Of a DNA stretch of 64,000 nucleotides, positions 1-10,300 are shown one piece after another. Below the pieces are notes generated by a model, which saw only the letters and a program-made list of their open reading frames with translations, was not told where the DNA came from and made no database searches. The stretch covers positions 3,844,001 through 3,908,000 of the forward strand of contig NC_092365.1 of NCBI RefSeq assembly GCF_030848805.1, given 5' to 3'. Both the position numbers and the translations under genes were made by a program. Positions within the stretch are counted from its first letter, which is position 1; every line of letters begins with the position of its first letter. This DNA is from Temnothorax longispinosus (lineage: Eukaryota; Arthropoda; Insecta; Hymenoptera; Formicidae).

Positions 1-819
1 GATGTAGAACGAGTGATTGAACAAGATGTTCTCTTAAACTTTCTTTGTGTTTCGCTAAACTACGTAAAATCTTGTAGCTTTTTCTGATGTAAATTTTTCT
101 CCATTACATATCTCTCGCGAAAGTTAAAACTCTTTTATTGCCTCTTTAACCTCTCTTAAGGGAATAGCTTTACGCATAGCCCGGCGGAGATAATTTTGCA
201 GATATCAAAGAAAATTTTCAACGTAGTACCCATCAGTATCGCGCTGTGTTTAGTCACTTTTCTCTCTTCAACACTAATCTCCAAGTTCAACTTGAGTTAA
301 AAATACGGAACCTGATAGCGAGAGATAATTCCCCGGAGTATTTCACGTGAAAGACGCGTCAATCAGGATAGCGGATAAGGTTCTTTTATCAGCGTCCTGG
401 CAGAAGTATGTATATTTCGCACTATCGTTAATAATATAAATTTACATTTGAAATTTTTTACGAATAAACTGGCGAAATTTCTCTCCAGTGTGGGGAAGAT
501 TTATTAGCAGACAATTTTTAAAGTTCGCAATCTATCACGTAATCATATTGCTTGCAATAATATAATTTTGTGGAGCTATTAGGTATTGCACTTGATGTAT
601 ATTCTTTTATATATCTAACATATAATGATATATTAGAACAACATAATTATATTTTTCATTATATTTTTAGAAAAGAAATGCAATTAAACTTCGAGATAAA
701 CTCAGAAATAATAATTTATTATTCAGGTAAATATGAGAGATATCCTTTTTCCTATAATTTGCTCGCGGTGTAAAATTCAAAATAAAGCCTACTATATTAA
801 AAAATGAGATATAATATAT

Positions 820-910
820 ATACATAAAATATATATTAAAATATGCGGCATACAAAATTATAAATAGAATTCTATCTTGAAATTTAATGCAAATTATAGA
901 CCACCTAAAG
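820..910 (-). repeat. Dispersed copy of the 61.5-62.9 kb repeat family
   Basis: This stretch aligns by eye with the reverse complement of units of the tandem array at 61541-62860. The shared core is AATTATAAATAGAATTCTAT followed by a TTGAAATTTAATG-like stretch and a TATAGACC/TATAGATCC block ending in CTAAAG. It is a single diverged copy, opposite in orientation to the array. Confidence 0.5.
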
Positions 911-1678
911 ATTCAAGATGCAAATGGTGCATTGTTTTCTTCCCTCATGAAGTTTCAACCAGCGAAATGTAAATATTTGATCAATGTTCACGGCGGTAGG
1001 AAAAGAGATTTGCGGCAAGGCAAAGTAAATAAAATCTTACTTCTCCCAACAAATCTTTTTACATTTTACGAAATCAAATTTCCCAGTCTGTTCCTAATGG
1101 TATTCCTAATGGTATTCACGTGTGATTTTGCAATATTTACATATAGTTTTAATATAACTAAATTTTAATGCAATAATAAATTTCTTAATAAGTTTCTATC
1201 AGAAATGCAGCACCTATACGCATTTCCCCTTCCGGCCAATTCAGTTGAAATTCCACGAAATGTACGACATAATTTCTGAGCTAATTAATGCTACCGGGAT
1301 TACGACACGTGAATCGCTAGCGTGTTGAGCTTGCAGCATGCAAGCATACTTAATTTCTCGAGCAGGTTACTCGCGCAGTAGGGAGCACGGACGTTCAACC
1401 TGATTTATTGTAAACCTGGTGCATTCACCTCCCGGCAAAATCCACCTAGTAAGAACGTGCAATCGATAATAATGGCATAGGTAAGCTGCGAAAGTGACCG
1501 CAGATCGTCGATTCCAAATACGACTTAAAACTTTCGTAAATCACGATACGAAAATGGAATTAATGTCATAGATTGGGAACTGTGCTGTGAAAATTTAATG
1601 AGGCACTTAAAGTTGAGCACTTAAAGAGCTAATTCGAGCAATGCGAAGCATATTGAATTCTCAATTAGAATTAGAACG

Positions 1679-1731
1679 CTACTGAGAAGATTTCTTCATC
1701 AAAATGCGCGATGAAGAAATCTTCTCAGTAG
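1679..1731. repeat. Perfect 22-bp inverted repeat (hairpin)
   Basis: Positions 1679-1700 are the exact reverse complement of 1710-1731, separated by a 9-nt spacer (AAAATGCGC). The 22-bp perfect stem is far longer than expected by chance. It could be a small foldback remnant or a recent palindromic rearrangement. A microRNA precursor is less likely because the stem is perfect and short. Confidence 0.85.
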
Positions 1732-2283
1732 AAAGAATATAAGAAGTGATCAGTATATCTCACGATTTCCGGCTTTCCGAGAAAGTTTATCTAATTATTT
1801 CGAGCTCACGAGATTCACTCATTACAGTGTTGCAAAGCAAAGATAATAAAGATAAGAAATTTAGAATAATGTTTCCTTGGAATTATTTAATTTTTTATAA
1901 ATATTACAATACCTTTGCAATTATCGAAGTATTTACGACGACGGTATTGATTTCTCATCGCAGCGAATGTCACGAAATAAATTCTTAAAAAAAAAAACCG
2001 TCGGGGATTGTGCTGTAGCAGAAAATAGTTTATACATACACAGAAAATGCGCATAATAACGAGATACCCATTACTCTAGTATCGCTGCGGAGAATATGAG
2101 GTATGCACATGTTATCCTGAGTCGAGCGTCGAACCAGAACGTGATACACAGAATGGACGTCAGGCAACAAGCAATTAATGCTAAATTATTCCTCGCTGGC
2201 GTTGCAAAAAGCGTATAATAATGATGCGCGCCAGATATACGTTAGATCTTAATTGATGGACAAGAATATCGGTTAAGGAGCGC

Positions 2284-2315
<32 letters not shown>
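2284..2315. repeat. (TC)n microsatellite with T tract
   Basis: About twelve TC dinucleotides are followed by a run of T. Confidence 0.9.
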
Positions 2316-2558
2316 GACGAGGAAGGACAATAAGCTCTAGATGAATTACTATATCCCGTATTATTTCTGGTTATTACTCAAACTATCGACGGCGCCATAA
2401 AACGTCTACTAATGAAGCAAGTTGCAGCGAGAAAACGACGGAGGCAGAAGTCATATAATCAATTATCGAGTTTACTGCAAATTGCACTTATTATACGATG
2501 CCATGCAACGTGACATCAAAATTATTCCGTATATGTCTTATATGTTTAACTAAAGATA

Positions 2559-2761
2559 CACTGTAAAAAATTTAATGTCCCAGAAAGTCCACTCTAAATT
2601 TTGTGTTAAAATAACTCATGCATTGTGTTATTTTAACACAAAATTGGAAAGGTTATATCGACTAAAACAACATTTCTAAATGTAAAAAATAACACAATGT
2701 ATGAGTTATTTTAACACAAAATTTAGAGTGGACTTTCTGGGACATTAAATTTTTTACTGTG
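2559..2761. mobile_element. MITE-like inverted-repeat element with TA target duplication
   Basis: The terminal inverted repeats are about 72 bp each (2559-2630 and 2690-2761) and nearly identical. They begin CACTGTAAAAAATTTAATG on the left and CACAGTAAAAAATTTAATG on the right, read inward. The element is 203 bp and is flanked by TA on both sides (2557-2558 and 2762-2763). Size, absence of coding sequence and a TA duplication fit a non-autonomous Tc1/mariner-type MITE. It lies about 230 bp before the acceptor of the exon at 2989. Confidence 0.85.
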
Positions 2762-2988
2762 TAATTTTACATTTTATATTCAAAAGAAATATAAAAGAAT
2801 ATATTGCGTATTAATTTTCGACGTGCACAGCAGACTTTTTGAAGCCAGATTCAGACCGAACACGAATGAATAGAATTAGCATAGTTTTGTGTTTAGTTCG
2901 CATTTGTTTGTTTCGTTCTAAATTCGCCCTTTGTGTTGCAACAAACGGCAAACATGTTAACAATCAATGTTTGAATTTATTTTTGCAG

Positions 2989-3210
2989 GTGTGCAGTTCA
3001 TTAAGGATTGCCCTAAAGAACCGTATATTCCCGTGTACATGCTGATCGGGGGAGTTTTGGGCGCTGTGCGTATGTTCTGGGCGTTGTATTCGCAGTTACG
3101 CTCCCGGAGGCCGGAAGTCTTGTCCGTTCCCGCCGTCAGACCACACGTCTCGCCTATGAAATTACTCTCCATAGCTTTATCATGCTTCCTGGTCGCGTGG
3201 TTCGTGTTAG
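2989..3210 (+). CDS. Exon of the TMEM272-like gene (first visible)
   Basis: The acceptor is TTTATTTTTGCAG ending at 2988; the exon opens with the last two bases of a split glycine codon (phase 1). The donor is TTAG/GTAAGC at 3211. It encodes the conserved CPKEPYIPVY motif, one helix, the arginine-rich loop and most of a second helix. A second AG at 2995-2996 is an alternative acceptor but would drop the GVQ residues. Confidence 0.82.
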
Positions 3211-5168
3211 GTAAGCAAGAAATTTCATCTAAAATTGTACACGACGTGTTATATTTCGCACCGCCAGAACTTTCGGAGCGTTAAAGCCACAGAGGATTTA
3301 CTCGACGAGTATATGCGTGAGTCGGATTACGAAAATACATGTTTCATTATATTCGGCTTTATAATAACTTTATGCAAACGTAATTAAATATTAGAAGATA
3401 ATCGTTACGTACAAGATAGAGCAAATTGCAGATAAATAATGATAAAAATGAATAATTCCTATTATTTTTAAAATAATAAAATAAATAGTTCCTATTCTCC
3501 TTAACATTTTTTTGATAACTAATTATATAATTTTTATTCTCTACTTATCTCTTTGTTTTCCACTGTTTTTCTGTTTTTATTTCATTAGTTATTCACATTT
3601 TGTTGTACTTTATAATTTAATTTTATTGCACTATATTTTATATTTTTAAAATAAAATTCTCTAAGGTAAAATTTAGGTTCCTAATAGAAATCTCTTGTAT
3701 GGCAGGCCTGAATAGAGATTTTGAAAAGTTTTAAATGACGTAGTGTTATAGCTATAAAAAATAATTCCGTCGCGATATTATTATATTATATTGTTCCATA
3801 AATTGCAGCGTGTATTATATTTAACTCTCTTGCATATTGGTCTTAATTGCGCATGGAACTTTCCGTTCCATGTTATTCTTATGAAGTTTTATGTTGACGA
3901 AAATATCGGTCAAGTTGCTGTTGGCTTTGCTTATATTTGCACGTTGCAAAATAGACGGTTTTAACGGCGTGTCCTATCTTTAGCGATAAATGGATCAAAT
4001 ATAGTCCAGCAGCCACCGCCTGTTTTTTTCAGTGATTAATAACAGGCTAAATCTTCGTGAGTAGGTTCGGTTCGACAAGACGCCCAAGTCTTCCCTGTGA
4101 AAATTCTCGATAGAGGTAGCTAATGAAGTGCACAGGTGTAAAACATGTCAATTTGGTGGAGTGTCGAAATTGTCTGACTAACAGTAAGTTTTTTATTGAA
4201 ATGTTAAGATAATTGGATAATAAACTCGGAAAATCAATTGTCCTACAAAATGGATGGTTTGACTGGAGCGTCCTCCGCTCCGAATATGTCCAAATAACGA
4301 GATCATAAAAATTATTAATAACCAGCTGATTTTTTGTATGCAGCTTAGTAAATATTTGTATAATGAATTGGCCACATAGTCCTACAAATTTGGTGGTACG
4401 TTTTCCCAGTCCTACGCTTGGAAGTTGTCGATTCCACGGTAACACTTTTTTCATTAATAACAACCTAGTTATAATTTTTTTCCTATCGGGAATAAAGTGT
4501 AGAAACACAATTTTACCACTGTCCTACACAAAAGTGGTATGTATTTCCAGGAATAGATATATCTTGTTCACAAATTTAACTGTATATTTTGATATACAGT
4601 TAAATGCATAAATAATCCCGAGTAAATCACGTTGTCGTTACACATTAAAAAAAAGCCCAAACACAATTCTGTACTCTGTAAAACTTTAGTATATGTCAAG
4701 CGGCCCTGATAAGCATGTACCATTTTCCACCGATAAGGTTGTAAATGCGTTTATGGCAATATTTTTTTTAACATAACGAATAAGAATCACTAATATTAAT
4801 GGAATAATTGATTATCTTAAATTATTAAAGAGGTTGAATATTATTAACTAATATTATTATCAATTGCTCATTTTTTAAATATTTTTTTAATGAAGTCAAT
4901 GATATGAGCATAATTGATTGAGATGGGGAACGCTTAGAGCGCTGCTGTGAAGTATTTCCGTCGGAGCGTTGTTTAAAAACTTATAACCTTAATGAGTAAA
5001 TATGGACTGCTTTTTGTGCAATTTACTTCGTGAAAACCCAAAGTTTCGCATAATAATAATATATAATAATATAATAATATTATAATTATAATTATATTAT
5101 AATATAATATTATATTATAATATTATATTATATTATAATAATATAATATAAGATATATTATATTATAT

Positions 5169-5224
<56 letters not shown>

Positions 5225-7263
5225 ATATATATTATTATTATATTATATTATAATAATAAATATATATCTTATATTATAATTATATTATATTTAAAAAAAG
5301 TATGATTTTGCTTACGAATACATGTGTCCCAAATTACATAAACTACAACTACAAAATTATGTTATTTTCAATATTCTTGTAGGACTAGCGATACATACCT
5401 ATTTTTTGGTAGGACACTGTTTGATTTATGCAAAGAATGCACTAACTTAACATATGTTTTTTTTGTCCTACGGTTATTAATGAAAAAAGTGTTACCGTGG
5501 ATTCGACAACTTCCAAGCGTAGGACTGAGAAAACGTACCACCAAATTTGTAGGACTATGTGGCCATTTCATTATACAAATATTTACTAAGCTGCATACAA
5601 AAAATCAGCTGGTTATTAATAATTTTTATGATCTCGTTATTTGGACATATTCGGAGCGGAGGACGCTCCAGTCAAACCATTCATTTTGTAGGACAATTTT
5701 TTTCCGAGTTTATTATTCAATTATCTTAACATTTCAATAAAAAACTTACTGTTAGTTAGACAATTTCGACACCCCACCAAATTGACATGTTTTACACCTG
5801 TGCACTTCATTAGCTACCTCTATCGAGAATTTTCACAGGGAAGACTTGGGCGTCTTGTCGAACCGAACCTACTCACGAAGATTTAGCCTGTTATTAATCA
5901 CTGAAAAAAACAGGCGGTGGCTGCTGGACTAATATTAAAATATCGCAAAAGTGCGCTTTAATAGTGCCGTTATTAATCAACATATACAGTTATCTTTATT
6001 TTTTTTTTAAATAAATTGTCGATATATATTATAAAATATTATGCTACGTGTATGATATATTAAATTTATGGATTGATTATATTTTTCCATTTTACTTTTA
6101 TACTTGAGATTTTCTTAAAAATAATGCCTAATACAGATTCACGTGAAATGGCAAAGAGCGTTGAAAGCATGCGCATGTAAATCCGTGTGCGAGAAAAAAT
6201 TTCGTGATTACAAAAAATTCACGGTTCATGACGATTGAACTGTTCGTGACTAAGCGCCGTCGTGCAATATTTATATATGTATGTATTTCGTGCGGCGCAC
6301 CAATTCGTACGGCAAAACGCGACAGTTCGTTGGTCGGAATGCAGGACGAGATTGTAGGCTGCTTAACATGTACGTAACGTAGAACGTTATTACTTTGAAA
6401 ATTTTTAGGCCTAATACAAGAACAATTTTCGAGGTGAAATCGAGTGAACAAACGGATACGAGGAAAATTTTTCTATGTATGTTTCGACAAAATCCTTCGG
6501 TATGGCAAACTGAATAATTTGATAACATGAATTAAATAATTTGATAGCTTGATAACATTCTAACTTGATAACATCGATCCCCCGACATTCTATGCGACGC
6601 TCCTCCTCTCCTCGCTTATAGACTTTAAATCGAATAATTAATTCCTATAAGTTCATTGTTTTTTCTCTTTTTGTTTTAGGACATTACTGGATACTGCATA
6701 TAATGTGGCCAGAATACGAACTTTCGTTGTACGCGCCCAATAGGTGGTGTCACAAGACGCTCTATATTTTTTCTTTAGTTCATCTGTGCGTAGCGTACGC
6801 GGTTTTATTTGTAATATTAATCGTGGCAGTCGGCCTGGCTTTCTGCAGAATTCTGGAATGCCCTTTACCAGAAAGGTAAGTCAATTTTTGGAACTTGAAA
6901 TGATCAATTTATCCATCATACAATTTCGGACCAACGACGAAAAGATCAATTGCACTAGTTGCAATAGACCAAATCAATGTTACTCGATTTACTTTAACGA
7001 GATATACCTTTGAAACATGTATAAAACTTCAAAAAGTATCTAGTAATTATTTATACAAAAATTCAAACATCTTCGATTATCTACATGTAAGTTTTTGTAA
7101 ATATTAAACTTAAACATATGGATTTTAATAAATATTAAACATATTGTCCATACGTGTATAAATTTTTATTTTATGTAATTTGTATATTTTCAAATTTCTG
7201 TCCTTTTGCAGATATAACAAGCGACAATATATTTCAATAAAAACTATTCTTTCTCAAAATTAA
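2989..7263 (+). CDS. TMEM272-like multi-pass membrane protein, 3' part (three exons)
   Basis: Three exons (2989-3210, 6680-6875, 7212-7263) join into one frame of about 156 codons ending in TAA. The product begins inside a GVQFIKDCPKEPYIPVYMLI segment and has a hydrophobic helix (YMLIGGVLGAVRMFWALY). A basic loop (SQLRSRRPEVLS) follows, then a second helix (LLSIALSCFLVAWFVLG). After WPEYE..CHK comes a long third hydrophobic stretch (about 30 residues, IFSLVH to LAFC) and a short basic tail (RYNKRQYISIKTILSQN). The DCP..P.IPVY motif and helix layout match TMEM272-type proteins as I know them; their biochemical role is not established. The family's N-terminal region and first helix are missing, so 5' exon(s) must lie upstream, probably outside the window. 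All introns are phase 1 or 2 and join cleanly. The gene is very likely real; the family call is moderately sure. Confidence 0.8.
4240..5694. repeat. Dispersed GTCCTAC heptamer array inside the foldback
   Basis: GTCCTAC or its complement occurs at 4240, 4379, 4409, 4521, 5379, 5409, 5465, 5519, 5549 and 5688. About 0.2 copies would be expected by chance in 1.9 kb. Many are mirrored between the arms. Subterminal repeated motifs are typical transposase binding sites in some DNA transposons; that role here is inference. Confidence 0.7.
5175..5221. repeat. (TA)n microsatellite
   Basis: An uninterrupted TA run lies within a larger AT-only region (about 5050-5300) forming the centre of the foldback element. 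Confidence 0.9.
6680..6875 (+). CDS. Exon of the TMEM272-like gene (second visible)
   Basis: The acceptor TTTTTGTTTTAG ends at 6679 and GA completes the split glycine codon. The frame reads HYWILHIMWPEYELSLYAP, then the long hydrophobic segment and LECPLPE. The donor GAAAG/GTAAGT follows at 6876 (phase 2). Confidence 0.85.
6876..7211 (+). other. Short intron of the TMEM272-like gene
   Basis: This 336-bp phase-2 intron runs from GTAAGT to a TCCTTTTGCAG acceptor. It is AT-rich with nothing else recognisable. Confidence 0.75.
7212..7263 (+). CDS. Terminal exon of the TMEM272-like gene
   Basis: The first base completes an arginine codon (AG/A). The frame continues YNKRQYISIKTILSQN and stops at TAA (7261-7263). 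An AATAAA overlaps the coding sequence at 7236-7241. Confidence 0.72.
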
Positions 7264-7332
7264 AGTGATGGGAGAGTAACACAGATGCTGTACGAATTTT
7301 TCTTGGAATATACGAATATTGCTCATAATGAA

Positions 7333-7338
7333 AATAAA
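7333..7338 (+). terminator. Candidate poly(A) signal of the TMEM272-like gene
   Basis: A canonical AATAAA lies about 70 bp after the stop codon, a usual distance for a compact 3' UTR. Confidence 0.5.
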
Positions 7339-10300
7339 GGGCGATGTTGACCTAATTCTCGTAAAATTGACGATGAAAAACTACTTTAAGTACGACAACG
7401 AAGAACCCGATAATGAAAAATATTTTGTCCCGACGGCACCGCGTTTCAATCTGCGTATGTTACAACATTTGATACATTTGGAGAGCTGAGTAGTAAGGGT
7501 CGTGTAACGTGAGGATCATATAAACGCACACCGATCATGTTCCTATCGTCCGGCGATATGTGAACATCGCTCGCAGCTCGCGTTGCGTGCCCACTGTAAT
7601 AACGACATGATTGGAGAATTCGTGGCGATTGCAAGAGATGCGTAAAACGCTTGGCTTCGCAAAAATATCCATTCCGCAATTTCGTCGTTTGTATTTCACA
7701 CATACACACACACACAAAAATGGCAAATGCTTAATTTATTGAAATCGTGGTGTCCAATAATTTCGCTGACGCAAAATTACGTTTCCTGAACCAGTACGGT
7801 TTGGACAGCATCTTTATTCGGTCTATCTCAAACCACGCACACATCTCAACGCACACATTACAAGTAAAATAAGATAATATGAAATTTATACGTAAGGCAA
7901 CGAACCCACGATCGATAAGAGCATACTCACGCTCCAAAGCGCGCCCGTTTTGCTCGACTTTCAGATACAAATAACCACGGCGATCCGTTCGCCAGAATAA
8001 AATCCGTGAGAAGAAGAAAAAGAAGTTGGCGGCCGGTAGCGGGGTTGGTTGGAGTTTAGACAGACGCATGGTTCTGGAGGATCTGCAGGAGGAGGAGGAC
8101 GACGACGACGATGGTACGCGGAGCGATGTTGATCTGAACAATTGTGGCAATAAGATCGTGCAGGAGGTGAAGTATTGCAGCAAAGTTCAGTTTCGCGCGC
8201 CGGATATAATCGAGCTGTGATGAATAAACGATATCGCGACGGAAGGAACGGGAGAGATGTCTCGCTATACCAGCGGCGGAAGAACTCCGGAGACGGAATG
8301 CCGGGGCATTGCTGGCGGGAACGACTCGTAATCTCGAAAACTTCCCCGCGCTAACGAGGTTGCTGCCCGCGAGGGTAGGATTTGCGAGATGAAAGGGGAC
8401 GGTGAAGGGAAACGGATAACGAGGTCGCGAAAGGAAAACGCCGTCGAAGGTCGACGAGGGTATATCGCTTTCGTGAATAATCGAGGTCCCGACTCCCAAC
8501 ACGTGCAAGATTCTGGGATAGAGTCTTTGCATTTTCCGCAAAAGGGATATCCACATGACGGAAATATATCAGCGAGAATCCGGAATCGATCGCGAAGGAA
8601 TTATCTCCCGGCGGATGAAGCGAGCACAATGGAACGAAAGCGTGTAACCATGACTCATTTATTCCAATTAATTCGTAATAATATGAGAGAGAAGTCAGTC
8701 CTGTGGTAATATTTGAGCAACGTTAAATGCACGGCGAAAATGAATGATTCCCAGCAACCGCGATCCTTTCAAGATGTAAATTAAAATGAAATATTAGCTC
8801 TTATTGTTGTTTTCAATCTCACGAAAATGCGCATGGCAGAAAGCTTACATAATTTAATGGTGGATTCAACCAGATTCGGTACGCGATAAAGAAAATCTGC
8901 AGCGGCGAAAGGAAACAGAATGAAACTTTCATCGTCGAAAGAAGATTACCCGAGGAATGCTTGTAAGAATGATATTGGATTGGAGCGTGCCTTCGCGCAG
9001 AAACAGAGAATATTTCCCGAAAGATTTCGTCCCTAAAGCGTCGTAATATCGATTTAAGTCGTGTCCTGGCTGCGGTTTGGCGAAGAAATCGATACGGAGG
9101 CCTCTACACTCGTATCAAAACAGGGATCTCCGATGCGTCGCTCTCGCAAATAGCACTCGTCTCTCTTTTCGCGCGCCAATTAAACGCAGAAATTGAATTT
9201 CGAAGCACGTACATAACTCGATTGAATTAGAATGGCCAAGCAATATGTCTTCTTTTCTCCAGGAAATATCTGCCAAGGAATTCAGCGCCGTTGTAATATC
9301 GATTCGATGTGAACAATTGTCAGATCTGTAATCATCAATCTTCCGATTATTTTAATTCACCCAACAACAACCTATTGATTTTCTCCCTGATTTTTATGTA
9401 ACTTCCAAGAAAAATATACAAATGAGCTAAAAAATGTATTTCTTCTCATTCCGCTATAAATAACTATGAGAAGTTTGAACACACAGTGAATATTTCTAAA
9501 TAAATTTATTCTGCAAGACTTCTCGACAATTGGAGATTTCGAGCTTGAGTTTCGTTAATTTCCACGTAAAACGCCCACGCGGAAAACGCGACGCGCAACA
9601 AACTCGACGAGCCATGTTTGAAGACCGTATACGAAGTTGAGGAAAACTCGCGGAAATCCTACGACTACAGTTTTACGACGTAATGCCTCGTTTAAAGTTG
9701 TGGCTCACCCAAACGAGAACTTGCGATTTCGCGGAATTCCGCGTTATTACCTTCAAACATCTGAAGAAGCGAAGAATCGTACGGAGTGAAAAACCGACAC
9801 ACGGAGGAAGAACGAAACCAGGTATCGACTTATCGAGCGGCGGCGGCGGTGGCGACGACGACGACGTGTTTCTGCCGGTCGACACGACGCGCAAATCTGA
9901 TGCTTCATCGAATCAAGTCTGGCGAGAATAGTTACGGCAACCGACTACGGCAACTGAGTTCCTCTGTTCTTCACTTAGTGACGGAAGTGATATCGAGATT
10001 ATTTGTTCCTGTCATTCAACGTTCTCTGTCGTGAAGATAATACTCGTGCGAAATTTCGCGTGCGAAGAAGGAAGCATGGAATTTAATGCTCGTGAGAATA
10101 CACAGCCGCAATTCGTAAACGTATTAAAGTTTTCGATCGTTTTACGTTATCTTCGGATAATATCGAGCGTCGGCCGAAGGTAAGTGGGATCTGATTAAAG
10201 ATGCTTTGACATGAAATAGAAAATGTAAGTAGGAGGAGACATGCGATCTTTTTTACTTCATTTTTATCCCTTTCTGAGCCAAATTATAAAACCGTCACTT

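Larger units (their letters stand above)
1..2558. other. Noncoding sequence upstream of first visible exon
   Basis: No exon could be supported here. If the TMEM272-like gene starts further left, this is its intron; that is inference. It holds a dispersed repeat copy near 820-910, a perfect hairpin at 1679-1731 and a (TC)n tract at 2284-2307. The short ORFs present are AT-rich, lack splice or start support and look random. Confidence 0.5.
4002..5931. mobile_element. Long foldback DNA element, non-autonomous
   Basis: Two arms of about 465 bp (4002-4466 and 5468-5931) are reverse complements with few differences. The ends read TAGTCCAGCAGCC inward from both sides. The element is flanked by ATA directly outside (3999-4001 and 5932-5934), a plausible 3-bp target duplication. 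A 2-bp TA duplication with ends at GTCCAG cannot be excluded. The roughly 1-kb centre is AT-rich with a long TA tract and no transposase ORF. Ten copies of GTCCTAC/GTAGGAC lie inside. Confidence 0.9.
3211..6679 (+). other. Intron of the TMEM272-like gene
   Basis: This phase-1 intron of about 3.5 kb runs from GTAAGC to TTTTTGTTTTAG. More than half of it is the foldback element at 4002-5931, including a long TA tract. The remainder is AT-rich and contains no supported coding sequence. Confidence 0.75.

Noticed and set aside
4004..5929. Simple TA target duplication for the large foldback
   Set aside because: Possible, but the ends TAG...CTA already supply TA. The outer ATA/ATA match and the parallel case at 33944-34681 favour 3-bp duplications.
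8056..8556. 166-codon minus-strand ORF, with plus-strand ORFs overlapping it
   Set aside because: Both strands are open across the same GC-richer patch. The plus-strand frame at 8026 uses a non-ATG start, and no domain or splice support is visible.
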